From positions 401,998,814-402,062,813 of the forward strand of contig CM054057.1 of the NCBI GenBank assembly GCA_028641055.1: a stretch of DNA of 64,000 bases, given 5' to 3'. This stretch comes from Alopecurus myosuroides. Its lineage: Eukaryota > Streptophyta > Magnoliopsida > Poales > Poaceae. How positions within the stretch are numbered: the first letter of the stretch is position 1; every line of letters starts with the position of its first letter. The notes beneath the pieces are model-generated. The model was not told the DNA's origin and made no database searches. It saw only the letters and a list, made by a program, of their open reading frames with translations. Below, one piece after another: positions 35,534-48,148 of the stretch. A program made the translations under genes and the position numbers.

Positions 35534-36749
35534 CTAAGGGTAGAACTTCCGCAGATGTTGGATGTTCCTCGAATTTGGCACTGGCGTGCCGTCTTTAGTC
35601 TCCAGTCGTGCCGCACCAGGTCTAGCGACATGCGTTACCCGGTATGGCCCCTCCCACATGGGAGAGAGCTTGTGTAAGCCCTCTCGGGAAATAATCCTTC
35701 TCAGGAACAGGTTGCCCACCTCTAGTGTGCGTGGCCTGATGGTGTTTTTGTGGTAGCGCCGGAGGCCTTGCTGGTACCAAGCAGCGCGGGTGGCGGCTCG
35801 GGTTCTCGCCTCCTCAAGAAGTAGCAAGTCCTCAGCGTGGAGTTCCCCCTACCTGTCCTCGTTGAAGGCCATGGCTCGGGGAGAGCCAAGCTTGAGTTCG
35901 GCAGGGAGAACGGCCTTGGTCCCATAGACTAGGGAGAAAGGCGTTGTCCCCGTGGGCTTAGTTGCGGTGGTGCGGATTGACCATAGGACCGACGGTAGCT
36001 CGTTGATCCACTTCTTCCCGTGGGCCTTGAGCTTGTTGAAGCTCCACGTCTTGAGGCCCTTGAGGACCTTGGTGTTGGCGCGCTCTGCCTGGCCGTTGCT
36101 GCGGGGGTGTGCGATGGAGGCATAGCAGCTCTTGATGCCCAGGTTGGCACAATATGACTTGAAGAGGCCACTTGTGAATTGCGCGTCGTTGTCAGTGATG
36201 ATGCGATTGGGCACGCCGAAGCGGCAGACCAACCCCTTGATGATTTTCACCGCATCCTTGCCGGGATGTCCCAGCTTCTACCTCCGCCCACTTGGTGAAT
36301 TTGTCGATGGCGACGTAGAGGTAGCGGTAGCCACCGAGCGCTCGAGGGAAAGGTCCCAGGATGTCCAGCCCCCAGAGCGCAAATGGCCACGAGAGGGGAA
36401 TGGTCTGGAGTCCTTGCGCGGGTTGGTGCGTCTGCTTGGCGTGGAACAGGCATGCCTCGCAAGCCTTGACGAGCTCGTTAGCGTCCTTGAGAGCCATAGG
36501 CCAATAGGAGTCATACCTGAAGGCTTTGCCAATGAGAGTTCACGATGAAGAGTGGTGACCGCAGTCGCCTTGGTGGATGTCTTTGAGGAGTTCCAGGCCG
36601 TCGTCGGGGGGGGGGGCGCATAGCAGTGCCACGCTGTTGGGCGCCTCCGGTACAGCTTGAAGTCGATGACACAATACATCTTGGCTCGACGGGCGACCTG
36701 CTCGGCCTCTGCTTTGTCTTCGGGAGGTCACCCTTCTAGAGGTATTCAA
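35534..36749 (-). pseudogene. Element F integrase (Tat-like), frameshifted
   Basis: Read right to left on minus: the zinc-binding part (LLKDIHQGDCGHHSSS, then LVKACEACLFHAKQTHQPAQ), the first catalytic Asp in WGLDILGPF, DKFTKWAEV, the second Asp in IITDNDAQFTSG, the Glu in SNGQAERAN, then a C-terminal domain (WYQQGLRRYHKNTIRPRT to the stop after LRKFYP). The pieces lie in different frames (breaks near 36540, 36250 and 35840), so it is not functional. The C-terminus at 35534 fixes the end of pol; RNase H and RT are missing to the right because the element is truncated. Confidence 0.88.
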
Positions 36750-36995
36750 TCATGCTCTTGTTCCATCATGCTTCCTCGTGAGTGAAGGCAAGGACCAGGT
36801 GGTTTTCCGAGGGAATTCCGCAGTCTGGTGCGCCTTGGGAGGGAGCGGGTGGGAGCTCCTCCTCGAAGTGTTGGTGGCCCTGTGGCTCTTCGTCATCGAC
36901 CGGAGGTATGATGGATGGCTTGGCGAGCCTCTCTTAAAAGACTCATGGGGCCTGCGACCTGTTTCTTAACGCTCACTTGGCGATATTTTATGCTT
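36750..36995. other. Junction between truncated elements F and E
   Basis: The left part still continues F on the minus strand (remains of the segment before integrase); the right part passes into E gag on the plus strand. No LTR, PBS or target duplication is visible, so this is a deletion or illegitimate-recombination junction. No gene. Confidence 0.45.
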
Positions 36996-38604
36996 CTTGG
37001 TTGTTCCCTCACGGGATATGCTGCAACTCCAGGCCGAGGAAATGCTTTTCGAGCTTCCAAACTTCCTCAAGTATAGAGCCATGTGCTTGACAACAGGAGC
37101 AGCAAGGACAAGTCCGTTCTGGTAAGTTACATGATGATTCAGCTTTATGCAATACTGCCAGGTGTGCCGCTATAGCGCCAGATCCAAGCAAACCTGGAGA
37201 TTCAGGAAGTTCAAAGGGAAATAATGATGATCCCAAAAAGGACAAGAAAATCCCGGATAACAAGGATGCAGCGTCTTAGACAGGATCCCATCCGCCAAAA
37301 GGCGAGAATGATGCAAAACTCCGTGTCAACAAGGATCGGGAAGACAAAAACCGGAATGACGGAGAGAAAAAAAATCCACCTCGGAGATACCCTGCTAATA
37401 AAACTGGAAGATATGACCACCAGCATATGCGCGAAAGATCCTGAACCCCTCCAAGGAATAAAGAACGGGCAAGGAGCAGAACTCCGCCTCATTCCAAAGG
37501 ACGGGACGCTAGAAGAAATAGGGATGAACCCAGAAGAGCGTATTCACGCAAAAATGGTCAAGAAATGGATAGATCTTGTTATGTTCAGTCAGCTGGAAGG
37601 TATTCCACACACGCCGATAAGGTGGAAATAGACAATTTTTATTTCGATCCAAAGTGTTTCACTCATATGATCCGGAACATCAGTCTACATTCTAGTTTCG
37701 AGTTGGACCAACTTATCAAAAGTATACCAGAAGCACAAACGCAAATACATGGCTCTCTGATTACTATACTGCCGTTGAAATCAACAAAGGGATAGACCTG
37801 GAAGCCGTAAAAGTCCTACCCTTAATTTTGTTGGATGGAGCTCAAGACTGGATTAATGCACTTCCGTCAAGAATGGTGGACAACTGGGATGGAGCTCAAG
37901 ACTGGATTAATGCACTTCCGTCAAGAATGGTGGACAACTGGGAGGATATGGCTAGAGTCTTTGCTCAACACTTCCGAGGTACGTATAAACGCCCCAAAAG
38001 CATTAACCAGCTAAACCGCTGCGTCCTTATGAAGATGAGTCATATGTCAACTTTATCTCAAGATGGACTGCAAGGAAGAAAAGTTGCTCTGGAGTAAGTG
38101 ACGTACAAGCAATGCATGCTTTCGTCGATGGGCTAAAACCCGGCCTCCTATCGTTCATGGTTGGTTCTAAAATGCACAAGGAATTATGTTCTATGCTCAC
38201 AACCGCCAATGAGCATGCAACGGCCGAAGATGACGTCAGGGCAAGAGGCGGAAACATTGATGTGCTGGTACAGGTCAAAAAAAGCTTCTCGCTCTGAAAA
38301 GAAAACTATTCTAGAAACGCAGCAAAATCCCAAAGAGGTAAAAGTGGTCTTTGGAAAGGATAACACCAGCAGATGGAAAGGCAAGGGCGCAGAAAGCAGG
38401 GAACCTATCTCCTACACTAAGGAAGAGTGGCAAAAGATGAAAGGGGAACCCTGTATTCATCACGCGCAGTTTGGAAAGCCTAACCATACAAACCAGCAGT
38501 GTCAGCTTAACAAGCACATGAAAGGCAAAGTTGGAGCCGGGAATAAGGGGAAGAATTCCAAAAAGAAATTCAACAAGCAAAAGACGGAAGCTGATAAAGA
38601 TTAA
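36996..38604 (+). pseudogene. Element E gag, degenerate
   Basis: Plus-strand remains of a Tat-type gag distinct from that of A. Recognisable parts: LPLILLDGAQDWINALPSRM, WEDMARVFAQHFRGTYKRP and a helix-rich segment (DVQAMHAFVDGLKPGLLSFM) in a shifted frame. A Lys-rich nucleocapsid-like end follows, with CIHHAQFGKPNHTNQQCQLN, a Cys/His motif of the type CxxH...HTNxxC. There are several frameshifts, for example near 38050 and 38290. The 5' end and LTR are missing. A perfect duplication lies at 37834-37941. Confidence 0.78.
37834..37941 (+). repeat. Perfect 54-bp tandem duplication in E gag
   Basis: Two identical 54-bp units (37834-37887 and 37888-37941), each encoding the 18 residues DGAQDWINALPSRMVDNW, placed in frame. 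No differences between units, so the duplication is recent relative to the decay of the element. Confidence 0.95.
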
Positions 38605-41600
38605 AGCGAGTATGACACTGACGACAAAATCCAGGAGAAACAACAGAAAGACGTACCTAAATTGCCGAGAGTCGAAGGAGAATGCAATTTAACTTTCCTT
38701 GCGACCCCATCAGCCAAACAGGCGAAGCGAACGTTGCGAGAAATCAACGCCGTCGTTCTACCAACTCCAATGTACTTAAAGTATTCAATAATCCAATTAC
38801 TTGGGATCAGTCTGATCATCCCGGTAATGTCCCGGAACCCGGCACACACGCCTTGATAGTAAGCCCCTATTGTGCAAAACATTAGGCTAAAGAGGGTGCT
38901 AATGGATGGAGGATCAAGCATCAACATTATGCACCTAAGTACTCTGAAGAAATTACATCTCTCAGAGACCCACCTCAAGCAGGCAAGAACATTCCCTAGG
39001 AGAAATATCCCTAGAAGTAACCTTCGGAAAGACGGAACATTTCTGCCAGAAGATGATATCATTTGAAGTAGTACCGTTCGAATACGTGTATCACGCAATA
39101 CTCGGGCCTCCGGCTTTCACAAAATTTATGGCTAGGTCGTGCTATATCTATAACAAGCTTAAGATTCCAGGGCCAAAAGGAGGAGTAATCACTATTGAGG
39201 GAGATTTCAAGATGGCAAATGAGCTAGAGCTAGGAAACGCCCTTTGTGTCGAACAGGTAATAAGAAAGGAAGAGTTGAAAGAGCTGGCTAAAGAGGTATC
39301 ACCGAAAGAAATGCTGGCAGGAAAAGAAAGCGGAAAGCCGGACGATAGCTTCAAAGCATCTGACAATACCAAACAGGTCATCCTGGACGCCAAAGACCCG
39401 GCTAAATACGTCGTGGTGGGAACGGGAATGACTAACAACGTTCTCATCGAGTTCCTCCATGAGAACGGGGATTTTTTCGCCATGTGTCCTCCTGACATGC
39501 CAGGTGTACCCCGGGAACTTGCTGAGCACCAATTGAAGGTTATTCGAGGATCAAAACCCGTCAAGCAAGGTCTCCGTTGTTTTGACGGAAGAAGACGAAA
39601 GGCTATAGACGGGGAAATCATCCGTCTTTTAGCGGCTGACTTTATCTGGGAAGTCATACATACCGGTTGATCTGCAAACCCAATATTAGTCCCGAAGAAG
39701 GATACTATTGTTCTTAGGTTGTGTATAGATTATACCGGCTTGAACAAATTACGCCCAAAAGATAGGTTCGCTTTACCGCGAATCAGTCAAATAATAGACG
39801 CCACTACTGGCTCTGAGCTTTTATGCTTTTTGGACGCTTATTCCGGGTACCATCAAATAGGCATAAAAGAAGAAGACCAAATAAAAACCTATTTCATAAC
39901 ACCCTATGGAACATATTACTACATAACCATGCCTTTTCGCCGAAGAATGCTAGAGCCACATACCAGCGCTGTATGCAAAGATGCTTACACGACCAAATAG
40001 GTAAAAACGTTCATGTTTAGGTGGACGATATTGCCGTCGTTTCCAAGGAAAAGCATACGCTCCTTGATCTACGATAAACTTTCAATAACCGACGCACTTA
40101 TAAAATGAAGTGAAATCCATTAAAGTGTGTATTTGGGGTTCCCTCAGGAAAACTTATGGGTTTTATCATTTCTCATAGAGGAACTGAGGTAAACCCGGAA
40201 AAGATCAAAGCAATCCTAGACATCAAAAGACCTACGTGTCTGAAAGACATCCAATAATTGACGGGTTCCGCGGCCGTCGTAAGCAGGTTCATAAGCCGGC
40301 TTGGCGATAAAGCTCTGCCATTGTAAAAATTGTTGAAGAAATCCGACAAATTTGAGTGGACAGAAGAAGCAGACAAAGCATTAACCCAGCTAAAGGAAAC
40401 TTGAATGAAAGCTCCGATTTTGGCATGCCCAAAAGACAAAGAAGCCATGTTACTGTATTTAACAGAAATAAACAGGGTTATCAGTGCGGTAATAATTGTG
40501 GAAAGACGGAAAAACGAACAAAATATTCCAGATCAACACTCGGTGTACTACGTCAACGAAGTATTCTCGGATTCAAAGCAAAGGTATTCACATTATCAAA
40601 AACTAGCATATGGTGTATTTTTCTTATCTCGAAAACGTTGCCATTATTTCCAAGGACATTCCATAACAGTGGTAAGCAAAGCACCACTAGGGTATATTAT
40701 AAACAATGCAGATGCAACAGGTAGAGTGGCCAAATGGTGCATTGAACTTGCTGCATTTGACATTAAGTACCAGCCCCGGATGGCAATCAAATCCCACGTG
40801 CTGGTAGATTTCGTAGCTGATTGGACAGAAGCCATGGAAAACACGCCCTTGCTGGAGTCGGAGTATTGGATAATGCATTTTGATGGACCCAAAATGAAAG
40901 AAGGCGCTGGTGCAGGGGTGGTGCTTAAATCTCCAAAAGGTGACAAAATGGAGTATGTACTTCAAGTTCACTTCAACGCCAGTAATAACATGGCAGAATA
41001 CGAAGCACTACTTCATGGCTTGCATATTGCAAAAGAAATTTGTGGCAAACGCATACTATGATATGGCGACTCGGATTTAGCACAGCGCTAGCTTAACAAG
41101 ACATGGGATGCAAAAAGCCCCATAATGGCGGAATATCGGAGAACTGTCGATGAATTCGCCATTTGCTTCCTAGGATTTGAGGTAAATCACATCAAACGGG
41201 AAGAAAACTGGAATGCGGATGCTTTAGCCTGAATGGGCTCGGAAAGGGTGAAAACATTACCACCTGGTGTATTCGTCCAGCATTTTTACGAACCATCAAT
41301 AAAAGGCGGAGACGTTGATTATCCCCTAATATTCGAGTCAATATAAGTTATGCTCGTAATCCCAGATTAGACAGTACCATACTTAAACTTCTTAGTAGAT
41401 CATAAATTCCCGGACGGAGCAGACGAAGTCTTGCAAAGGCAGATAAAAGGCCGATGCAAAGGATACACGGTGATTAATGGTTGCCTGTATAAACACAGTG
41501 CTATCGGAATTTTCCAGCGTTGTATTTTGCCGGAAGAAGGACGACAAATCGTGGAAGAAATCCATGCTGGAGATTGCGTACATCATGCTCAATCAAAAAT

Positions 41601-42132
41601 TATAGTTAAAAAAGCATTTGACGCAGGGTTTTTCTGGCTTACAACCAAGACAGATGCAGAGCACATAGCTAACACATGTGCCTGAAACTTCATCATAGAC
41701 ATAGTCATGAGATACGGTGTCCCACATAGCATAATCACGGATAATGGGACTAAGTTTTCAATTGGAGAGCGGGCAAAATATTGCCGGCAAGCGGGAATTC
41801 GCCTTGATTTTGCATCAGTGGAGCACCACAATCCAATGACCAGGTTGAACATATGAATAGTTCAATCTTGAAGGTATACGCCCAAGACTCAAATCATCTC
41901 TTCATAGAGCAGCTGGAACATGGGTAGAAGAACTACCTTCCGTGCTTTGGAGCATACGAACAACACCGAATAGATCAACGGGGCAAATGCTTTTTTTCCT
42001 GATCTATGGTGCAGAAGCAGTGCTTCCAACAAACATGATCCATGATAGCCCTAGAGTGCAGGCATACAATGAGACGGATGCCGAAAATGCACGATAGGAT
42101 CTCGTCGATCTCTTAGAAGAAGAACGAGAATG
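38605..42132 (+). pseudogene. Element E pol: protease, RT, RNase H, integrase, degenerate
   Basis: Protease motif RVLMDGGSSINIMHLSTL near 38895; RT motifs RLCIDYTGLNKLRPKDRFAL (39719), FLDAYSGYHQIGIKEED and VDDIAVVSKE near 40021, where TAG replaces the Tyr codon of the YVDD active site. Dual RNase H: the first around 40430-40800, the second from MHFDGPKMKEGAGAGVVLKS (about 40876). The integrase zinc part EEIHAGDCVHHAQS and a core fragment RYGVPHSIITDNGTKFSIGE follow. Between 41680 and 41700 a deletion removed the CxxC half of the zinc domain and the first catalytic Asp. Many stops (39668-39670, 40018-40020, 41059, 41230, 41683). The frame breaks at 42132, where element D is inserted. Confidence 0.9.
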
Positions 42133-45100
42133 TGTAACATCCCTCATTTTTGGAAATTCAAAAATCACAAAAATTTAAAACTTTTTTGTTTTCCATTAAA
42201 GCAATCCAGCAAAAAAAAAACCCAAACACAATGGAAATAATTTTGTTTTTCCAACGTTATAGAAATTAAAAATCCATCATGCCTCTGTTTTCCATAATCC
42301 CTATAAACCTCTTTCAACTAAGTCTTCATATTTCAAAGTGTTAGTTTCTCCTTAGCAAACCCTATTCTATAAGATGCTTCCAAATCAAATACCACTTTGA
42401 AAATGTGTTCATGACATTCAAAACTTGAGGCTTAAAATCCCAATGATATTTTCACCATCATTAATTGTTTTGTGAATTTGAAAATAGTCATGTGACTACA
42501 AAATGATTTATCCAACTTTAAAGAGTATTAAATGGTTTTCTTAACAATATGGTTTCCAAATGGTTGTTTGCAACTTCTACATAATAATAATTTTTCCATC
42601 TTCAAACTAATTGGTTACTGAAAATGTTTTCAAAGACAAAAATCAACTATATCAATTTTCAACTAATGATCCAGTACCAAAATAGCTTTCACAATTTTCC
42701 TTTTGGAGAAAAGGACTTACAAGAAACATGTTTTCAAATAGTTAAGTATCAAATTTCTATCTCCCTAGTTATTCACTTTAATTATTTTCTATTTTAAATA
42801 TGGAAAAGTTGCTATTAGGGTCACCCCTATTTGTAAAATATAAAATTACGAAAATAAGTTGTAATGGCTTTCAAAAATAATTTTTCAACTTATAGAATGT
42901 CACTGAAAATTCATTTGACTAATTTTTTGCTTTTTGATTATTTCTATTTTGGAAATAACATTAAATCACTACTATGGAATTATTTAATTTTCAAGTTTCA
43001 AAAATAAAAATATGTTGAAAAGTATTAAAAAATGGTAGTTTTGAAAAGTATTTGAAATTCTAAGAATTTAGAATTTTGTTTCATGTTATTTGGATCATTA
43101 AAACAGAAGTTATTAAGATTTTTATAAAACGGGAAAAATCATTGATGACATCATCAATGACGTCATCATCTTCTTCCTCAGGATGGAAAATTGCGTCCAT
43201 TTCGACCGAATTCATTCCCTGTGATTCCGCGCCATTACGGCCGTAATTGCTTTCCATCCGCGAGCCTATAAGAAGCCCCCGGAGTCCTCTCCATTTCCTC
43301 TCTCCACTCCCTTTGTTTCATGCCCCCACACGAGAGCATTTTGTCGCCGGAGTACGCACGGGATGCTGCCGTATTTCTCCATCTCCGCACCACCCCCATG
43401 AGTCCTCGCCTCCCCTCTGTGGCTATTTTGCTTCCCCGTGGTCGTGCGCCCCCATTGACCCCTTCCCTCATCCTTTCCACCGCAGGTTTGTCGCTGCCAT
43501 CCACTTCCGTGGCCGCCGGAGTCCCCGCCACCTCCATCTGCATCGCACTGTCGCTACGGGCATCGCCGAGGATCCCCGAGGCCACCCTTGAGTTCGTCGT
43601 GCCGCGCTGCCCCTCCTTGCAACCTCCCCGAGCCCGGAGCACCTCGGAAATGCCTCCGCCATCAACGACTGCAACTCGGCCACCGTCTCGACATTTTACG
43701 GCGAGATCCCGCCGCCCAGTGAGCTCCTTTGAACCTCAGCCGTTAGATCTAGATCCTAAGGCCCCTGTTATATCACTTACACGAATTGGTACCGGCCAAT
43801 TAGGTTCTGCCACGTGTGAGCCCAGTCAGCCGCGCACATTCAGCTATCCCTCGCCCAGCGCAGATCATAACCGGCCCAAGGCCGCTCCCTATCCGTCTCC
43901 CCGCGCGGCAGATAGCAGATCTGAGCCCAACTGTCTGTGGAATTTATTTTTTCGAATAAAAATCGAATATCAATTTTGCAGAAAAGCCCCAACATCTTAG
44001 ATTGGTCATAACTTTTGATCCATAAGTACAAACTTAGCAAGCTTGGACTTTTTGAAATCCCCTCAATCAGTAGAATCTTTTAGGACTATTCAAATTCAAA
44101 TTAGACAAACTTAAATTGGTTCAAATTTGAATATGCTTGTTTGATGAATCTTGGCATAATTCAAATTCTACAAATCCAAAATTTGCAAATAAAATTTATT
44201 TGGAAACCCTTAGAATGTGCACTTTCATACCATCTATACCAAAATAAGTTTTGATCAAGTTAAACTTGAATTTAGAATTAAGTGGTATATTTGATTATTT
44301 TTTACATAGAATTAATTCTATAAATATTTTCAATATAGTTCCTTTTGCAAATTTGTTCCCTTTGGTAACCTTGAACCAGAGACATATTTTCCCAACCATT
44401 TTGGATACTCTTGGACCATGACCATGTGTCTTTGACCAAAATCCCAACATAGTGATTCATCCTTTTTACCATGTCTTAGAATTTGTTTCTATCTTTGTTA
44501 CCTTTGTTGTTACGGCTATTTGGAGCCAAGAACAAGTCTAAGTCCTTAGTGAGGTTCAATCATATACTTAACCAAGTAGTGAACCTTAAACGCTAGTACC
44601 TTAGTTTTCCATCTACTTCTCCACTCCCCCATTCTTTCTTCAAGAATTCACAAGTCAGCAAAATGGAGATCAAGACTCAAACACAAGAAGGAAATTTCAT
44701 TTTCAACTTGGTGGCGAAATGAAGAGCTACAAGGAAGATCATTGAAGAAATTTTGAAGAAAATACTTGTACTCCACAGTAACTAGAAGCAACTGAATGAA
44801 GTACAAGTGTATGGAGAAAATCAAGGAGGAGACATCTTCCTCTCTCTTTCTATTCTTTATATCTCTTTCTTTTCAAATTGACTTGGTGGTAGTTGTGTCC
44901 ATCCCACCCTTGGACCAACTAGTGAAAAGGCCATTAAGAATTTATTAGGACCAAGAGAAGAATCCATCCAAGGAACAAGTCTACAATAGAAGCATGAAGA
45001 TGATCTTCAAGATGACAAGCATGCGAAGACTTGGAGCAATCCACACTAGTTGAAGAATAATAAGTTGTTTTTATCCAACCATTGACCCAAATGGAAAATC

Positions 45101-46856
45101 CCAATACTTTATCTTGTTATCTCCATTGCTATGAAGTTAGTTGAACCTAGACCTACCCTAAACCAAAATGGAAAGACTAACTTAGACCACTCAAATGTAT
45201 TTATGAAAATGACTAAGTGTTACACATTGTTATGTGCTACTTTGGTTGAAATAGTGAGATCACCTTGGTGAACTCTTGGAACTTCCTCGACAAGTATGTT
45301 TATAATAAATTTAGATCACATCAAACACAACCTAGTCCATCCCAAGTAAACCCTTTGAAACTACTTAACAAGTATGAAACCATTAGAGAATGAATATTTC
45401 AAACTCAAATCTTGACCTTGTCCTAGACAACTTGGTTCAACCCCTTGGTTATGTTAATTACTCTGTTTGTTTTCTCCACTTATGTGTTTCATTGCTAGAA
45501 TGCTTGTTTATTTTGTTATTGTGTTTTCAATGAATAGATTGTACAGAGAGCAACGATCTTTTATGAAGAGAGTGTGATATCTTCACAAACTTCAACAAGG
45601 AAAGTAACACACCATTCAACTAACCATTATTTTCTATATGCATGAAATAGAGTTTTGAGTAGTATGCATGATAGGAAATTTTACTAAGTTATTAGTATTA
45701 TGCTATGATATTATCCTAGTAGTGTGTAGCCATCCTTAACCTTGTTATTCTTGAAGCCTTGGTACTTAGTAGATGTTGTGCAATGTTACAAAAAAAATTA
45801 CTTGATGTTGTGGAAAATTATAAGTAACTACTTCAATAAACCACCTGGGTGGAATTGGTTGTATGGTTGATGAGAGTTGAGTGTCTCCTCTTGGGTAATA
45901 CATGAGGTGTTCACTTGAGGAATGACACCAGGAACAAAGTGATTATGATGTTCCCCAAGTATAGATTGCTTCCAGTGCAGCCTTTAGTCATATGGGTTGT
46001 CTTGATCAACTAAGTTGAATGAACTCACCAGGCTTACAAGCAGATGTAGCATGATTATAGGTGGAACGGGTAAGCCTAACGATGGTGGAATTTCTTATGA
46101 AGGATCTCGTCTCAATCTTCTCTTTTCCTTAATGTACTCAGGGTGTATAGGATGTTTGGGCTGATTTGAGTCTGAAGGTGGAAGTGCACAAGCTCTGCAG
46201 AGTCAACAAACTAAGTTCTTAGCCATGTCCCTGGTTATGGACAACTATGAGAAGCTGGACAAGGATGGATAGAAGAATCACATCACCATTTTCAATAAGT
46301 AAAATTTTGACCAAGTGAACAGTAGTTGTGGTGCTTGGATTTCAGTCCAATGATGCCACCCCTTTGAAAAGAAAAGTTTGTTTTACAAAAGTGATAGGTG
46401 AAAACTGGCTTTATGCAAACTTAGCCAAAACTCCACTCAGCCAAATAAGCATGTAGTATTAGTATTGCCATTTATATCCACCATAGTGTTACTTGCGAAT
46501 ACATTAAATTGTATTGACTCCCTTAGGGCTGCATATTCCATCCTGCAGATGATTCTTAAGACGAGTGAGGACTTTGTTTAGGATCTCGAGTCTACCGCAA
46601 CATGTTTTTCCTGTGGCACATGAAGAAGATGGGATCAATGTTGTACTATCTTTTCCGTTGTATTTCTTTGTTTTCTGCTAATCTTCTGAGACTATGCAAG
46701 TTGTAACACTATTTTGTAAAGACTGGATCATGTGATGTAATAGAATTTGATGCATTTGCATGATATTTCATCTTGTACTGTGGTGCTAGCAATTGATCCA
46801 GGGATTAGCACAATAACATAGAGGTTCTTACATTATTTCAATGTGGGAACGCTACA
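42133..46856 (+). mobile_element. Element D: 4.7-kb probable solo LTR inside E integrase
   Basis: Starts TGTAACATCCC, ends GGGAACGCTACA, and is bordered by GAATG (42128-42132) and GAATA (46857-46861), a 5-bp target duplication with one change. Joining the two sides restores the order of E integrase codons, confirming the borders. Internally: AT-rich lead, GC-rich block at 43200-43970 with a TATA-like CCTATAAG at about 43262, a low-complexity frame 43320-44000, then AT-rich sequence. No gag, pol, PBS or second LTR is visible, so a solo LTR or a non-coding derivative of the C/H type is most likely. Confidence 0.78.
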
Positions 46857-47245
46857 GAATATGTGTGTTGCAAAGATCTGCCATTTATCAGAAGGGTTTG
46901 CGGAGATACCATAGCCAGAAAATCAAACATCGCTCTTTTAAAGAAGGCGATTTATTACTAAGGCTGGTGCAAGAAAGAAAGCACAAGTTTGCCCCAATAT
47001 GGGAAGGACCGTTTGTCATCAGCAAAGCTATGGAAAATGGGTCATATTACCTTGTAGATATTCGGGATACTGAAGATGACCCAAAAAATTCAAATCGCAA
47101 GAGGAAAAGAAGCATAGATGTAGTCGAAAATAATTTGGTGGTAGATGCGCATGCCCCTATGGCCGACACATGCATAGCAGCATGCATTTCATTTTCGTAC
47201 ATTGGCATGGTTGCTTTTAGTCATGCGTCAGACTACACACTATAA
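46857..47245 (+). pseudogene. Element E integrase C-terminal part, after element D
   Basis: Continues E: VLQRSAIYQKGLRRYHSQKI, FKEGDLLLRLVQERKHKFAP, IWEGPFVISKAMENGSYYLV, matching the C-terminal integrase domain of A and G. The last about 45 residues (from the Lys/Arg-rich KRKRSIDVVE onward) do not match A or G, so the end may be another frame or sequence outside E. Stop at 47243-47245. Confidence 0.85.
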
Positions 47246-47406
47246 CCATCCTAGTCCTACTAGTCCTATACCAACATAGAGCCAGTAGCCTAACGCTATA
47301 GTAGAATCCAAGCCCGGCCCGCTGAACACACGGCATGGGCCACATCCTTACCTTTTTTGTAGCCCAGTCCGCGAAATTGCGAGCCCATGTCTCGCAGTGC
47401 ACACGT

Positions 47407-47414
47407 TATAAATA
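47407..47414 (+). promoter_or_regulatory. TATA box of the GRF zinc-finger gene
   Basis: TATAAATA 66 bp before the ATG at 47480, followed by a short C-rich leader. Good core-promoter spacing. Confidence 0.65.
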
Positions 47415-47479
47415 GACGCCTTCTATCATCTCATACCAGTTACATTCCTAAATCCAGCACCGTCACACCATAGAATAGG

Positions 47480-48148
47480 ATGAGCTCATCTCAGCAAGAC
47501 ACCAAGAGCGCTGCAGGCAGCCGCTCCTGGCCAGAATCTCCCCCACCGGCGCCACCACAACTGCTATGCGCGCGTCGCTGCCCGGCGACGTCATTCACGA
47601 CAAACACACCGAAGAACCCTTCGAGGGAGTTCTTCAAATGCGCCCACCCAGCAAGACAGAGCAGCAGATGCAACTGCTTCAGAGAAAATCAGGTCACCCC
47701 CCCCCCCACACCCTGTTTTTATTTCGAAGTTTTTTTCAGCTAGATGTTTTTTCTTGCTCGACCTTCCTATCTCCCACCATCCAGGATTTATTTTTCAATC
47801 CCGTTGTATGTGTTTTTACGCTGGCAGGGTTGTTTTCTGTGGATATGGAAGGATTCTCTTACCCGCTACTGCTCGGATTTCTGGGCGCAGAAAGTACTCA
47901 TCTCTGAGCAGGAGCGCATCAAGTTCATCGAAGATGCCCAAGACAGAGAGGATCGAATCCAAGATGATCTGGACATCACCCGTTTTGAGCTTGCTGATGC
48001 ATGGGAGACGATAGCTCAACTACAGACCCGCATCACTCATCAAGATTCCCTCATCAAACAGTCAGAAGCTAGCAGGCAAAACTACAGGGCTGCAATTATC
48101 TGCATTTTAGCAGTTGCATTCGTTAGGTTTAGTTACTTACTAATGTAG
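47480..48148 (+). CDS. GRF-type zinc-finger protein with coiled coil and C-terminal membrane segment
   Basis: Two exons: 47480-47692 (71 codons, donor AG/GTCACC) and 47828-48148 (acceptor GGCAG/GG), in phase 0, giving 177 residues. Exon 1 has a Ser/Pro-rich start, then the first part of a GRF-type zinc finger (CARRC, TNTPKNPSREFFKCAHPA); exon 2 starts GCFLWIWKDSLTRY, the expected Cys/aromatic/Asp end of that finger, so the intron splits the domain. After it comes a long charged coiled coil (SEQERIKFIEDAQDREDRIQ, FELADAWETIAQLQTRI) and a hydrophobic C-terminus (IICILAVAFVRFSYLLM) that could be one membrane anchor. Small GRF proteins of this plan are numerous in grasses; the GRF finger binds nucleic acid in other proteins. 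The intron carries a run of about 11 C. No break seen. It could be a transposon-borne gene rather than a host gene. Confidence 0.75.

Noticed and set aside
43320..44000. 226-codon plus-strand frame in element D
   Set aside because: Pro/Ser/Arg-rich, no domain, in the GC-rich LTR block after a TATA-like box; more likely untranslated leader than a gene.
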